Positions 50,636-59,999 of a stretch of DNA of 64,000 nt are shown piece after piece. The notes below the pieces were generated by a model. That model made no database searches. It saw nothing but the letters and a program-made list of their open reading frames with translations, and had not been told where the DNA came from. Source of the DNA: Variovorax sp. 54 (GTDB taxonomy: Bacteria; Pseudomonadota; Gammaproteobacteria; Burkholderiales; Burkholderiaceae_C); assembly GCF_002754375.1 (NCBI RefSeq), contig NZ_PEFF01000001.1, positions 992,001 to 1,056,000 of the forward strand, given 5' to 3'. Positions within the stretch are counted from its first letter, which is position 1. Each line of letters begins with the position of its first letter. The translations under genes were made by a program, and so were the position numbers.

Positions 50636-53073
50636 CCTCTCAAGCGGCCGCCCAGGGTGGCGCCCAGTTGTTCGACGATTGCACGGACAGCAGGTTCGAC
50701 CTGCTCGTCCGTCAGCGTGGCGACATCGCTCTGGAAGGTCAGGCGCACGGCCATGCTCTTCTCGCCCGGCGCCAACGCACCCGGCGCGGCGACTGCGCCT
50801 TCACGCAAGGGCTGCGGACGGTAGATGTCGAACAGCGTTGCATCCCGCAGCAGGCCCGAGGCGGACGCGCCCGCGCGGATGGCCTGCATCAGCGCATCGT
50901 GCGTCACCGCTTCGGCCACGACGACCGCGATGTCGCGCTCGACAGCCTGAAGCTTCGGCACCGGCTGTGCCACGGGCACGGGCCGCGCCGTGACGGCGTC
51001 GAGGTCGAGTTCGAAGAGCACGGGCGCTTGCGTGAAGTCCCACTTCTGGCGCCAGCGCGGATGCAGTTCGCCGATGAAGCCCACGGCCTGGCCATCCAGC
51101 AGCACGCGGGCCGAACGGCCAGGGTGCAACGCCGGATGCTCGGCCACTTCGAAGGTCGGCACGCGCGGCGCGAGCAGCGCCTCGACATCGCCCTTGACGT
51201 CGTAGAAGTCGGCGCGCTGCGGCTTGCCGTCCCAGCGCGACGCCTCGGCATCGCCCCAGGCGAGGCCTGCCACGCGCATGGGCTGATTCACGCCGCGCAC
51301 GGTGCTGTCGGTGGTGACGACGCTGTCGTCGCGCAGGAACACGCGGCCCAGCTCGAACACGCGCACGCGCGGCGCCTTGCGGTCGAGGTTGAACTTGAGC
51401 ACCTGCAGCAGCGAGCCGAGCAGCGACGAGCGCATCACGCTCATCTGGCTGGCGATGGGGTTCAGCAGCTTGACCGGGTTGGCGTTGCCCGCGAGGTCCT
51501 GCTCCCAGTGCGCTTCGACGAAGCTGAAGTTGATGGTTTCCTGGTACCCCAGCGCTGCGATGCTGCGACGCACGGCGAAGCGGCTGCGCTGTGCTTCGGG
51601 TCGCACACGGGCGGTGATGGGCGCGAGCGGCGCGGTCGTCGGCAGGTTGTTGAAGCCGATCAGGCGCGCCACTTCTTCGATCAGGTCTTCCTCGATCAAC
51701 AGATCGAAGCGGTGCGGCGGCGGCGTGACGGTCAACGTGCCTTCGCCTTCGACGAGGGCGAAGCCGAGGCGGTTGAGCGCGTCGGCGCATTGCGCCTGCG
51801 TCAGCGGCATGCCGATGACGCGCGCGGCGCGGGCCACGCGCAGCGTGACGGGCGCGGCGTCGGGCAGGCGCAGCGTCTGGTCGTCCATCTTGCCGGCTTC
51901 GCCGCCGCAGATCTCGACGATCAGTTGCGTGATGCGCTCGATGATCTGCACCGTGCGGCTCGGGTCGACACCGCGTTCGTAGCGGTGGCCGGCGTCGGTC
52001 GAGAAGTTGAAGCGGCGCGAACGGCCTTGCACGGCCTCGGGCCACCAGAAGGCGGCCTCGACGTAGATGTTGCGCGTGTCGTCGGAGACCGAGGTGGCAT
52101 CGCCACCCATGATGCCGGCGAGCGATTCGACTTCGCGGTCGTCGGCGATGACGCCGACTTTTTCGTCGACGGTGATCGTCGTGCCATTGAGCAGCTTGAG
52201 CTGTTCGCCCGCCTTGCCCCAGCGCACCGTGAGGCCGCCGTGGATCTTGTCGAGGTCGAAGATGTGGCTGGGCTGGCCGTACTCGAACATCACGTAGTTC
52301 GAGATGTCGACCAGCGGCGTCACGCTGCGCTGGCCGCAGCGCGCGAGGCGCTCGACCATCCAGGCCGGCGTCGCGACCTTGGTGTTCACGCCGCGCACGA
52401 TGCGGCCGGAGAAACGACCGCACAGGTCAGGCGCTTCGACCTTGACGGGCAGCACATCGGAGAACGACGTGGCCACGGGCGCGATGGCCGGCGTCTTCAG
52501 CGGTGCGCCGGTGAGCGCAGAGAGTTCGCGCGCCACGCCGTACACGCAGAGGCCGTGCGCCAGATTGGGCGTGAGCTTGAGGGTGAGCAGCGCGTCGTCG
52601 AGCTTGAGCACGTCGCGCACATCGGCGCCGAGGGGCGCATTCGCGTCGAGCTCGAGCAAGCCGCCGTGGTCTTCGCTCAGGCCGAGCTCGCGCGCCGAGC
52701 ACAGCATGCCTTCGCTTTCAACGCCGCGCAGCTTGCCCAGCTTGATGAGGAAAGGCTTGCCGTCTTCACCCGGCGGCAGTTCGGCGCCGACGAGGGCGCA
52801 CGGCACCTTGATGCCGACGCGCGCATTGGGCGCGCCGCACACGATGTTCAGCAAGGCACCCTGCCCCACGTCGACCTGGCACACGCGCAGGCGGTCGGCG
52901 TTCGGGTGCTGCACGGCTTCCTTGATTTCGCCGACCACGATGCGCGTGAAAGGCGGCGCCACCGGACGGCGCTCTTCAACCTCGAAGCCGCCCATGGTGA
53001 GCGTTTCGGCCAGTGTGGCGCTGTCGAGGGGCGGGTTGCAGAACTCGCGCAGCCAGGATTCCGGGAATTGCAT
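50632..53073 (-). CDS. pheT: Phenylalanine--tRNA ligase beta subunit
   Basis: 813 residues, full length. An N-terminal tRNA-binding OB domain (VVGEIKEAVQHPNADRLRVC) is followed by the B3/B4 editing domain with LVDISNYVMFEYGQP. The B5 domain (PPPHRFDLLIEEDLIEEVAR) and the catalytic-like core follow, and a C-terminal ferredoxin-fold anticodon-binding domain (AVRLTFQSDVATLTDEQVEP) closes the chain. It forms the alpha2-beta2 enzyme with PheS, encoded 50 bp upstream. Confidence 0.97.
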   Translation of the reverse strand: MQFPESWLREFCNPPLDSATLAETLTMGGFEVEERRPVAPPFTRIVVGEIKEAVQHPNADRLRVCQVDVGQGALLNIVCGAPNARVGIKVPCALVGAELPPGEDGKPFLIKLGKLRGVESEGMLCSARELGLSEDHGGLLELDANAPLGADVRDVLKLDDALLTLKLTPNLAHGLCVYGVARELSALTGAPLKTPAIAPVATSFSDVLPVKVEAPDLCGRFSGRIVRGVNTKVATPAWMVERLARCGQRSVTPLVDISNYVMFEYGQPSHIFDLDKIHGGLTVRWGKAGEQLKLLNGTTITVDEKVGVIADDREVESLAGIMGGDATSVSDDTRNIYVEAAFWWPEAVQGRSRRFNFSTDAGHRYERGVDPSRTVQIIERITQLIVEICGGEAGKMDDQTLRLPDAAPVTLRVARAARVIGMPLTQAQCADALNRLGFALVEGEGTLTVTPPPHRFDLLIEEDLIEEVARLIGFNNLPTTAPLAPITARVRPEAQRSRFAVRRSIAALGYQETINFSFVEAHWEQDLAGNANPVKLLNPIASQMSVMRSSLLGSLLQVLKFNLDRKAPRVRVFELGRVFLRDDSVVTTDSTVRGVNQPMRVAGLAWGDAEASRWDGKPQRADFYDVKGDVEALLAPRVPTFEVAEHPALHPGRSARVLLDGQAVGFIGELHPRWRQKWDFTQAPVLFELDLDAVTARPVPVAQPVPKLQAVERDIAVVVAEAVTHDALMQAIRAGASASGLLRDATLFDIYRPQPLREGAVAAPGALAPGEKSMAVRLTFQSDVATLTDEQVEPAVRAIVEQLGATLGGRLRG

Positions 53074-53123
53074 CTCTTCGATCTCGATCTGTTTTTCTGG
53101 TTTGGAAAGGGCGTGTCAGTGAA

Positions 53124-54200
53124 TCACTGGAACTGCGAGAGAAAACGCAGGTCGCCGTCGAAGAAGAGGCGCAGGTCGTTCACGCCGTAGCGCAGCATCG
53201 TGAGCCGGTCGGGGCCCATGCCAAAGGCGAAGCCGATGTAGCGCTCGGGGTCCAGGCCCATGTTGCGCACGACGTTCGGGTGCACCTGGCCCGAGCCGGC
53301 AACTTCGAGCCAGCGGCCGGCCAATGGGCCGCTCGCGAACTGGATGTCGATCTCGGCGCTCGGCTCGGTGAACGGGAAGAAGCTCGGGCGGAAGCGCAAC
53401 ACGAGGTCGTCGCGCTCGAAGAAGGTGCGGCAGAAGTCAGTGAAGACGACCTTCAGGTCCTTGAAGCTCACGTTCTCGCCGAGCCACAGGCCTTCGCACT
53501 GGTGGAACATCGGCGAGTGGGTGGCGTCGCTGTCGACGCGGTAGGTGCGGCCCGGTGCGATGACGCGGATCTCGGGCGCCTTCACGGTGCCGGTGGCGTC
53601 GGCGGCAGCAGCTGCGAACTCGGCCGCGTACTTCTTGGTGTGCTGGTGGGCGTAGCGCACCTGCATCGGGCTGGTGTGCGGACGCAGGTTGTAGGGAATG
53701 CCGTCGTCGCCCTTGAGGTCGACGTAGAAGGTGTCCTGCATCGAACGCGCCGGATGGTTCGGCGGGTTGTTCAGCGAGGTGAAGCTGTGCCAGTCGCTCT
53801 CGATCTCGGGACCGTCAGCCACGTCGAAGCCCATGCTCGAGAAGATCTCTTCGATGCGCTCCAGCGTGCGGCTCACGGGGTGCAGTCCACCGCCGGCGCG
53901 GTGGCGGCCGGGCAGGCTCACGTCGAGCGCTTCGGCGCGCAGTTGCAGCGAGAGTTCTTCGTCGGCGAGTTGCTGGCGGCGGTCGGTCAGTGCGGCCTCG
54001 ATGGCCTGCTTGCCGACGTTGATCGCGGCGCCACGGGACTTCTTCTCTTCGACACTCAGCGCGGCCATGCCCTTCATCAGCTCGGTGATGCGGCCCGACT
54101 TGCCAAGGAACTGGGCCTTGGCGTTTTCGAGCTCTGCGGGCGTTTTCGCTTCGGCGAAGGCGGCGCGTGCGGTGTCGACCAGGGAGTCCAACTCGTTCAT
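53124..54200 (-). CDS. pheS: Phenylalanine--tRNA ligase alpha subunit
   Basis: 358 residues from ATG 54200 ([12 protein letters not shown]). An N-terminal coiled-coil (residues about 1-80) binds tRNA, and the class II core follows: [17 protein letters not shown], motif 2 with [36 protein letters not shown] and motif 3 [14 protein letters not shown]. Catalyses Phe-tRNA charging with PheT. Preceded by rplT and an internal terminator hairpin (54227-54260). Confidence 0.97.
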   Translation of the reverse strand: MNELDSLVDTARAAFAEAKTPAELENAKAQFLGKSGRITELMKGMAALSVEEKKSRGAAINVGKQAIEAALTDRRQQLADEELSLQLRAEALDVSLPGRHRAGGGLHPVSRTLERIEEIFSSMGFDVADGPEIESDWHSFTSLNNPPNHPARSMQDTFYVDLKGDDGIPYNLRPHTSPMQVRYAHQHTKKYAAEFAAAAADATGTVKAPEIRVIAPGRTYRVDSDATHSPMFHQCEGLWLGENVSFKDLKVVFTDFCRTFFERDDLVLRFRPSFFPFTEPSAEIDIQFASGPLAGRWLEVAGSGQVHPNVVRNMGLDPERYIGFAFGMGPDRLTMLRYGVNDLRLFFDGDLRFLSQFQ

Positions 54201-54226
54201 AGCAACAAAAATCTTCGAGGGGAAAT

Positions 54227-54260
54227 AAAAAAGAGCTGGAGCCTTTTCAAGCGCCAGCCC
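54227..54260 (-). terminator. Internal terminator/attenuator between rplT and pheS
   Basis: On the minus strand GGGCTGG pairs with CCAGCTC (one G-U pair) and is followed by six Ts at 54232-54227. It lies 27 bp upstream of pheS. A second hairpin GCCGTC-TTCG-GACGGC with a stable UUCG loop is at 54281-54296. Partial termination would lower pheST relative to ribosomal genes. No leader ATG is seen, so peptide-based attenuation is unlikely here. Confidence 0.6.
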
Positions 54261-54312
54261 TTGAGCCGTGGGCGCAAGAAGCCGTCCGAAGACGGCGACC
54301 TGCTGTGCAAGA

Positions 54313-54672
54313 TCAAGCAGCCAGCTTGGCCTTGACCTGCTCCACGATGCCGGCAAAAGCGGCCTTGTCGTGCACGGCGATGTCCGCAAGCATCTTGCGG
54401 TCGATCTCGATACCGGCCTTGCGGATGCCATTGGCGAACTGGCTGTAGGTCAGGCCCAGTTCACGCGAGGCGGCGTTGATACGCGCGATCCACAGCTGAC
54501 GGAACACGCGCTTCTTGGTACGACGGTCACGGTAGGCGTATTGCCCAGCCTTCATCACCGCCTGTTTGGCGACGCGGAAGACATTACCGCGGCGACCGCG
54601 AAAACCCTTGGCGAGTGCGAGAACTTTTTTGTGGCGGGCGCGAGCCGTTACACCACGTTTGACGCGAGGCAT
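54313..54672 (-). CDS. rplT: 50S ribosomal protein L20
   Basis: 119 residues, full length. [40 protein letters not shown] and [20 protein letters not shown] are the L20 signature. It binds 23S rRNA early in 50S assembly and in several bacteria represses its own operon. Lies 24 bp after rpmI. Confidence 0.98.
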   Translation of the reverse strand: MPRVKRGVTARARHKKVLALAKGFRGRRGNVFRVAKQAVMKAGQYAYRDRRTKKRVFRQLWIARINAASRELGLTYSQFANGIRKAGIEIDRKMLADIAVHDKAAFAGIVEQVKAKLAA

Positions 54673-54696
54673 GTGTTTACTCCTTGTTCGTCTGAA

Positions 54697-54900
54697 TTAA
54701 ATGCCACGGCCGGGCAGCATGGCGGCGACAGAAACCATGTTGGTTTCATGCACTGCGACTGCACCACGCAGGTGACGCTTGTTCTTGGTGGTCTTCTTCG
54801 TCAAGATGTGACGCTTGAAGGCTTGACCGCGCTTGACGGTGCCACCGGGACGAACGCGGAAACGTTTTTTCGCGCTGCTCTTGGTCTTCATTTTGGGCAT
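54697..54900 (-). CDS. rpmI: 50S ribosomal protein L35
   Basis: 67 residues. [20 protein letters not shown] and [20 protein letters not shown] are the L35 pattern. Between infC and rplT in the usual order; preceded by an AAAGGAGCATTCAT-type ribosome site. Confidence 0.97.
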   Translation of the reverse strand: MPKMKTKSSAKKRFRVRPGGTVKRGQAFKRHILTKKTTKNKRHLRGAVAVHETNMVSVAAMLPGRGI

Positions 54901-55053
54901 ATGAATGCTCCTTTAGTTTGTGCTCGTGAGGCGCCGCGGATACTCCACGGACTTGTTGGCCCCGAGACACTTCTTTATCTCGCCCCCGCCTGCACTTCTT
55001 TCGAAATGCGGGCCAGGGCGAAATCCCTTCAAAACCCGTCTACTGCAAATGCC

Positions 55054-55668
55054 TCAGGCGGTTGCCGTGGGCGCTGCTGCCGGCGCAGCATCTGCAGCCG
55101 GCTTCGGCGCCGCGCTGCCAACCTTCTTGCGGCCCGGCGCGATCATCATGATCATCTGGCGGCCTTCCAGCTTCGGGAACTGCTCGACCATGATCGTGTC
55201 GCCCAGTTCGTCGCGAATGCGCTGCAAGAGTGCCAAACCGAGCTCCTGGTGCGTGATCTCGCGGCCGCGGAAGCGCAGCGTGATCTTGCATTTGTCGCCC
55301 TCTTCAAGAAAGCGCTTGATGTTGCGCATCTTGATGTTGTAGTCGCCATCGTCGGTACCGGGCCGGAACTTGATTTCCTTGACCTCGATGACCTTCTGCT
55401 TCGACTTCGCCTCGGCTGCCTTCTTCTGCTCGTGGTACTTGAACTTTCCGTACTCGATCAGGCGGCACACGGGCGGATTGGCCGCAGCAACGACCTCCAC
55501 CAGATCCACATCGGCCTCGCCAGCAAGGCGCAAGGCCTCCGAGAGACTCATAACACCCATTGGCTCGTTTTCCGGGCCTACAAGGCGGACTTCCGGGGCC
55601 ATGATTTCCCGGTTCAGGCGGTGTTGGCGTTCCTCGCGGTGGCGGCGGTCGCGAAATGCAGTAGCGAT
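55054..55668 (-). CDS. infC: Translation initiation factor IF-3 with ATC start codon
   Basis: 204 residues if started at the ATC at 55668, which has an AAGGA site 8-9 bases upstream. It gives [20 protein letters not shown] before MAPEVRLVG, matching the normal IF-3 N-terminus. The first ATG (55602) would cut off conserved residues. Rare start codons such as AUU are typical of infC and allow IF-3 to regulate its own translation (established in E. coli). The body has [20 protein letters not shown] and [20 protein letters not shown]. The C-terminal tail is Ala/Pro-rich. Confidence 0.95.
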   Translation of the reverse strand: MATAFRDRRHREERQHRLNREIMAPEVRLVGPENEPMGVMSLSEALRLAGEADVDLVEVVAAANPPVCRLIEYGKFKYHEQKKAAEAKSKQKVIEVKEIKFRPGTDDGDYNIKMRNIKRFLEEGDKCKITLRFRGREITHQELGLALLQRIRDELGDTIMVEQFPKLEGRQMIMMIAPGRKKVGSAAPKPAADAAPAAAPTATA

Positions 55669-55779
55669 GGTCAGAATCCTTCAAAGTTTGCTACAAAATC
55701 TGTAGCGATCGCCGTTCAGTCTTCGCGGACAGGCGACACGACTTGGCAGGGAAACATATGAGGGTGTTTCAGAGACAAA

Positions 55780-57687
55780 TCAACGCTTGTCAGCAACGTC
55801 CTGGACGAGCCGTTGCGTGAACGATTCGAGGGACATTGCACCGAGGTCTTGATTGCCCCGGGCGCGCACTGCGACGGCACCTGCTTCCTTTTCCTTGTCG
55901 CCCACGACGAGGATGTAAGGGAGCTTTTGCAACGAATGCTTCCGTATTTTATACGTAATCTTTTCGTTGTGCAGGTCGAGCTGGACCCTAAGCCCTTGAT
56001 TTTGCAGCGTTTTCGCAACTTGCGCAGCGTAATCGGCCTGTCCTTCGCTGATATTGAGCACCGCCACCTGCACCGGAGCGAGCCATGCGGGCATCGCGCC
56101 GGAGTGGTGTTCGATGAGCATGCCGATGAAGCGCTCGAGGCTACCGACGATGGCGCGGTGCAGCATCACCGGGTGGGCGCGGCCGCTCGATTCCGTCACG
56201 TATTCGCCGCCGAGGCGCTCGGCCGTGTTGTAGTCGACCTGCATCGTGCCGCACTGCCAATGGCGGCCCAACGCGTCGCGCAGCGTGTACTCGATCTTCG
56301 GGCCATAGAACGCGCCGTCGCCGGGCGCAATCACGAAATCGACGCCCGAGCGGCGCAGCGATTCCATCACCGCGTGTTCGGCCTTGTCCCAGAACTCATC
56401 GGAGCCGACGCGGTTCTCGGGCCGCGTGGCGACCTTGTAGAGGATGTCCGTGAAGCCGAAATCGGCATACACCTTCTGCAGTTGCGCCGTGTACGCGATG
56501 CACTCGTCGAGGATCTGGTCTTCCGTGCAGAAGATGTGACCGTCGTCCTGCGTGAAACCGCGCACGCGCATGATGCCGTGCAGCGCGCCGCTGGGCTCGT
56601 TGCGATGGCACTGGCCGAACTCGCCGTAGCGCAGCGGCAGGTCGCGGTAGCTGCGCAGGTCGCTCTTGAAAATCAGCACATGGCCCGGGCAGTTCATCGG
56701 CTTGAGGGCGTACTCGCGCTTCTCGGATTCCGTGACGAACATGCCTTCGCGGTAATTCTGCCAATGGCCCGTTTTCTCCCACAGGCTCTTGTCGAGAATC
56801 TGCGGACTCTTCACTTCCCAGTAGCCCGTGTCGCGGTAGATGCCGCGCATGTACTGCTCGACCTGCTGCCAGAGCGCCCAGCCCTTGGGGTGCCAGAACA
56901 CCACGCCCGGCGCCACTTCGTCGATGTGGAACAGGTCGAGTTCCTTGCCCAGCTTGCGGTGGTCGCGCTTCTCGGCTTCCTCGATGCGCTGGATGTACTG
57001 GTCGAGTTGCTTCTTGTCGGCCCAGGCCGTGCCGTAGATGCGCTGCAGTTGCTCGTTCTTGGCGTCGCCGCGCCAGTAGGCGCCGGCCAGCTTCGTGAGC
57101 TTGAAGACCTTCAGGAAGCGCGTGTTCGGCACGTGCGGGCCGCGGCACATGTCGACGTATTCCTGGTGGTAGTACAGGCCCATGGCCTGCTCGTCGGGCA
57201 TGTCTTCGACGAGGCGCAGCTTGTAGTCTTCGCCGCGCGACTTGAAGACCTCGATGACCTCCGCACGCGGCGTCATCTTCTTGACCACGTCGTAGTCCTG
57301 CGCGATCAGCTCGCGCATGCGCGCCTCGATGGCGGCCATGTCTTCGGGCGTGAACGGGCGCTCGAACGAGATGTCGTAGTAGAAGCCTTCGTCGATCACG
57401 GGCCCGATCACCATCTTGGCCGTCGGGTACAGCTGCTTCACCGCGTGGCCGACCAGGTGGGCCGTCGAGTGGCGAATGATCTCCAGGCCCTCGTCGTCCT
57501 TGGGCGTGATGATCTGCAGCTTGGCATCGCGGTCGATGACATCGCTGGCATCGACGAGCTTGCCGTCGACCTTGCCGGCCACCGTCATCTTGGCGAGGCC
57601 GGGGCCGATGGATTGGGCCACTTCGGCCACCGAAACCGGGCCGGGGAACTCGCGGCGCGAGTTGTCGGGGAGCGTGATCTGGATCAT
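55780..57687 (-). CDS. thrS: Threonine--tRNA ligase
   Basis: 635 residues, full length. N-terminal TGS domain ([20 protein letters not shown]), editing domain with [16 protein letters not shown] and GFYYDI, class II core with [30 protein letters not shown], and [20 protein letters not shown] (motif 3). The C-terminal anticodon-binding domain has [20 protein letters not shown]. It heads the thrS-infC-rpmI-rplT-pheST operon and follows a putative attenuator leader. Confidence 0.98.
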   Translation of the reverse strand: MIQITLPDNSRREFPGPVSVAEVAQSIGPGLAKMTVAGKVDGKLVDASDVIDRDAKLQIITPKDDEGLEIIRHSTAHLVGHAVKQLYPTAKMVIGPVIDEGFYYDISFERPFTPEDMAAIEARMRELIAQDYDVVKKMTPRAEVIEVFKSRGEDYKLRLVEDMPDEQAMGLYYHQEYVDMCRGPHVPNTRFLKVFKLTKLAGAYWRGDAKNEQLQRIYGTAWADKKQLDQYIQRIEEAEKRDHRKLGKELDLFHIDEVAPGVVFWHPKGWALWQQVEQYMRGIYRDTGYWEVKSPQILDKSLWEKTGHWQNYREGMFVTESEKREYALKPMNCPGHVLIFKSDLRSYRDLPLRYGEFGQCHRNEPSGALHGIMRVRGFTQDDGHIFCTEDQILDECIAYTAQLQKVYADFGFTDILYKVATRPENRVGSDEFWDKAEHAVMESLRRSGVDFVIAPGDGAFYGPKIEYTLRDALGRHWQCGTMQVDYNTAERLGGEYVTESSGRAHPVMLHRAIVGSLERFIGMLIEHHSGAMPAWLAPVQVAVLNISEGQADYAAQVAKTLQNQGLRVQLDLHNEKITYKIRKHSLQKLPYILVVGDKEKEAGAVAVRARGNQDLGAMSLESFTQRLVQDVADKR

Positions 57688-57710
57688 GTGAAAACCTCGG
57701 GGAGAAAAAC

Positions 57711-57773
57711 AAAAAAGCGCGGTGGATGCCGCGCTTTGCTTGGTTGGTGCGCTGGAAAAACCAGCGAGCGCGG
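57711..57773 (-). promoter_or_regulatory. Attenuator hairpins in the thrS leader
   Basis: On the minus strand CCGCGCT at 57773-57767 lies two bases past the leader-peptide stop. A hairpin CGCTGG-TTTTT-CCAGCG at 57766-57750 follows, then AGCGCGG at 57735-57729. The terminator GCGCGG-CATCCA-CCGCGC (57734-57717) with six Ts at 57716-57711 comes last. CCGCGCT can pair perfectly with AGCGCGG, excluding the terminator. This is the antiterminator/terminator switch expected for ribosome-mediated attenuation. Confidence 0.7.
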
Positions 57774-57775
57774 GG

Positions 57776-57841
57776 CTACCGGCCCTTTCCTTCGAAGAAG
57801 AAAAAGCCGCCGAATCCTTGCGGGGTAGTTCGCGGTGTCAT
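57776..57841 (-). CDS. Putative thrS-operon leader peptide, 21 aa, Thr- and Phe-rich
   Basis: A short frame opens at ATG 57841 with AAAGG 10 bases upstream and stops at TAG 57778-57776. Thr codons are at positions 2, 5 and 6, and Phe codons at 10 and 13-16 (four in a row). The stop is directly before the antiterminator arm. Stalling at the Phe run would leave that arm free, whereas termination at the stop would cover it. The arrangement is what one expects of a leader for an operon encoding both ThrRS and PheRS. In E. coli the pheM leader is directly before pheS instead. Confidence 0.65.
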   Translation of the reverse strand: MTPRTTPQGFGGFFFFEGKGR

Positions 57842-57942
57842 AACCAAGGTGCCTTTCTCGCTCTTGTTGAGTGCAGAGTCGGCGATTCTAGCCGCTGCCT
57901 GTGCGGGCCGTGGGACCGCGCCCATTCGTCGGAACGCCCACG

Positions 57943-57966
57943 AAAAAGCCCGGCACGGAGCCGGGC
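57943..57966 (-). terminator. Intrinsic terminator of aceA
   Basis: GCCCGGC-TCCGT-GCCGGGC on the minus strand followed by five Ts (57947-57943), 50 bp after the aceA stop. Confidence 0.85.
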
Positions 57967-58016
57967 TCGGGGGCGACAGCGCAGCGCGCCGTCACTCAGC
58001 GATCAGCGAAGGCAGC

Positions 58017-59348
58017 TCAGTGGAACTGCTCTTCTTCGGTCGAGCCGGTCAGCGCCTTCACGCTGGATGAGCCACCCTGGATCACGGTGGTCACGTCGTC
58101 GAAGTAGCCGGCGCCGACTTCCTGCTGGTGCGACACGAAGGTGTAGCCCTTGTCGCGTGCGGCGAACTCGGGTTCCTGCACCATGTTCACGTAGTGCTTC
58201 ATGCCTTCGCCGCGAGCGTAGGCGTGGGCGAACTGGAAGGTGTTGAACCAGTTGATGTGGATGCCGGCCAGCGTGATGAACTGGTACTTGTAGCCCAGCG
58301 CCGACAGGTCTTCCTGGAACGAGGCGATCTGCTTGTCGTCCAGGTTCTTCTTCCAGTTGAACGACGGCGAGCAGTTGTACGACAGCAGCTTGCCGGGGCA
58401 GGCGGCGTGCACGGCTTGCGCGAACTCACGGGCGAAGCCGATGTCGGGCACGCCGGTTTCGCACCACACCAGGTCGGCGTACGGGGCGTAGGCGACGCCG
58501 CGGCTGATGGCTTGCTCCAGGCCGTTCTTGACGCGGTAGAAGCCTTCTTGCGTGCGCTCGCCCGTCAGGAAAGGCTTGTCGTTGGCGTCGTGGTCGGACG
58601 TGATCAGGTTCGCAGCTTCTGCATCGGTGCGGGCCAGAACGATGGTCGACACGCCCATCACGTCGGCAGCGAAACGTGCCGAGATCAGCTTCTCGCAGGC
58701 CTCCTGCGTCGGCACGAGCACCTTGCCACCCATGTGACCGCACTTCTTGACGGCAGCCAGCTGGTCTTCGAAGTGCACGCCGGCAGCGCCCGACGCGATC
58801 ATGTTCTTCATCAGCTCGAAGGCGTTCAGCACGCCGCCGAAGCCAGCTTCCGCGTCGGCCACGACCGGCAGGAAGTAGTCGATGAACTCCTTGTCGCCCG
58901 GGTTGATGCCGCGGCCCCACTGGATTTCGTCAGCGCGCTTGAACGTGTTGTTGATGCGACGGACCATCGTCGGCACCGAGTCGTAGGCGTACAGCGACTG
59001 GTCGGGGTACATCGTTTCCGAGGTGTTGCCGTCGGCGGCGACTTGCCAGCCCGACAGGTACACGGCTTCCAGGCCGGCCTTGGCTTGCTGCATGGCCTGG
59101 CCGGCGGAGATCGCGCCGAAGGCGTTCACGTAGCCCTTCTTGGCACCGCCGTTGATCTTGTCCCAGAGCTTTTCAGCGCCGCGCTTGGCCAGCGTGTGCT
59201 CGATGGGGAGCGAACCGCGCAGGCGAACCACGTCGGCTGCGCTGTAGCCGCGCTTCACGCCCTTCCAGCGCGGGTTGGTGGCCCAGTCCTTTTCGAGGGC
59301 GGCAATTTGCTGTTCGCGGCTCAGTTGTTCGTTCAGGGTCTGGGGCAT
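58017..59348 (-). CDS. aceA: Isocitrate lyase
   Basis: 443 residues from ATG 59348 (CGGAG upstream). Active-site loop KKCGHMGGK with catalytic Cys is present, plus [20 protein letters not shown] and [11 protein letters not shown]. It cleaves isocitrate to succinate and glyoxylate in the glyoxylate shunt, needed for growth on acetate and fatty acids. It is monocistronic with its own terminator and an unusually palindrome-rich promoter (59421-59512). Confidence 0.97.
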   Translation of the reverse strand: MPQTLNEQLSREQQIAALEKDWATNPRWKGVKRGYSAADVVRLRGSLPIEHTLAKRGAEKLWDKINGGAKKGYVNAFGAISAGQAMQQAKAGLEAVYLSGWQVAADGNTSETMYPDQSLYAYDSVPTMVRRINNTFKRADEIQWGRGINPGDKEFIDYFLPVVADAEAGFGGVLNAFELMKNMIASGAAGVHFEDQLAAVKKCGHMGGKVLVPTQEACEKLISARFAADVMGVSTIVLARTDAEAANLITSDHDANDKPFLTGERTQEGFYRVKNGLEQAISRGVAYAPYADLVWCETGVPDIGFAREFAQAVHAACPGKLLSYNCSPSFNWKKNLDDKQIASFQEDLSALGYKYQFITLAGIHINWFNTFQFAHAYARGEGMKHYVNMVQEPEFAARDKGYTFVSHQQEVGAGYFDDVTTVIQGGSSSVKALTGSTEEEQFH

Positions 59349-59420
59349 GGTCACTCCGTGAGGTTGATTGAAGGTTGGCGTTGCGGCCGTGGGGTTACTG
59401 TAATCCGATTGCGGACTCTT

Positions 59421-59512
59421 ATGTCTTATAGAAGACATATTTTTGAACCAACAAAATCAACAACTTACAGAGATATTTCTCAATGAGAAATTATTTTTCT
59501 CATATTGAGAAA
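59421..59512 (-). promoter_or_regulatory. Palindrome array upstream of aceA
   Basis: Three inverted repeats occur in an AT-rich stretch: ATGTCTTATAGAAGACAT (59421-59438), TTTCTCAATGAGAAA (59476-59490) and TTTCTCATATTGAGAAA (59496-59512). The last two share half-site TTTCTCA with spacers of 1 and 3. They are candidate operators for glyoxylate-shunt regulators; the regulator is not in the window. Confidence 0.6.
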
Positions 59513-59553
59513 AAATATTGCGGCGCAACAGTCTGAGTTTTCGCGATACGGAA

Positions 59554-59985
59554 TCACTCTTTCGGTTGTGAAAACGAACGCGCTTCCCCTGCGATTTCCG
59601 CGGCATGCGCGATCCAGTCGCCGCCGTCGATCACGCGACGGCCCGCGATGCGCATCGGATGGATCTCGTAGACCAGGCACTCGACCCATTTCGCTCCCAC
59701 CGCCACGCGCACGCTGCGTCGGATGTACTCGCCCGAATCGTCGTCGGCCACTTCTTCGAGCCGGTCGAGTTCGCGCTCGACCTCCGGCGCAATGCGATAC
59801 ACCTCGCCCTTCACGCGCCCTGCCCCGCCGAGCACCACGCCCGGGTACGCGCCCAGGTCGTACAACGTGCCGGCAATGACGGCCTCGCCAACGAACACCG
59901 GCGCCGGCCGGTAGCGCGCGATGTCGTTGCGCCCGCCGCGCCGCAGCGTGCCGTAGACAAGAACGTGGGGCATCATCGAATCCAT
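59554..59985 (-). CDS. Gamma-glutamylcyclotransferase-like (AIG2/GGCT) family protein
   Basis: 143 residues. HVLVYGTLRRGGRND is the signature of the family (YGTLR, substrate-binding loop), followed by GTLYDLGAYPGVVLGG and the catalytic Glu region VKGEVYRI. It probably acts on gamma-glutamyl amines or peptides in the cytoplasm. ATG 59985 is used; two further ATGs three and four codons later are alternatives. It is divergent from the EamA gene, with starts about 15 bp apart. Confidence 0.87.
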   Translation of the reverse strand: MDSMMPHVLVYGTLRRGGRNDIARYRPAPVFVGEAVIAGTLYDLGAYPGVVLGGAGRVKGEVYRIAPEVERELDRLEEVADDDSGEYIRRSVRVAVGAKWVECLVYEIHPMRIAGRRVIDGGDWIAHAAEIAGEARSFSQPKE

Positions 59986-59999
59986 CCGATCAACAACCA

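Noticed and set aside
50668..53190. 840-codon plus-strand open frame
   Set aside because: It is the antisense of pheT. Its His/Arg/Ala/Val-rich composition is the artefact expected opposite a high-GC gene.
55813..57828. 671-codon plus-strand open frame
   Set aside because: Antisense shadow of thrS; no family pattern and biased composition.
58128..59486. 452-codon plus-strand open frame
   Set aside because: Antisense of aceA.
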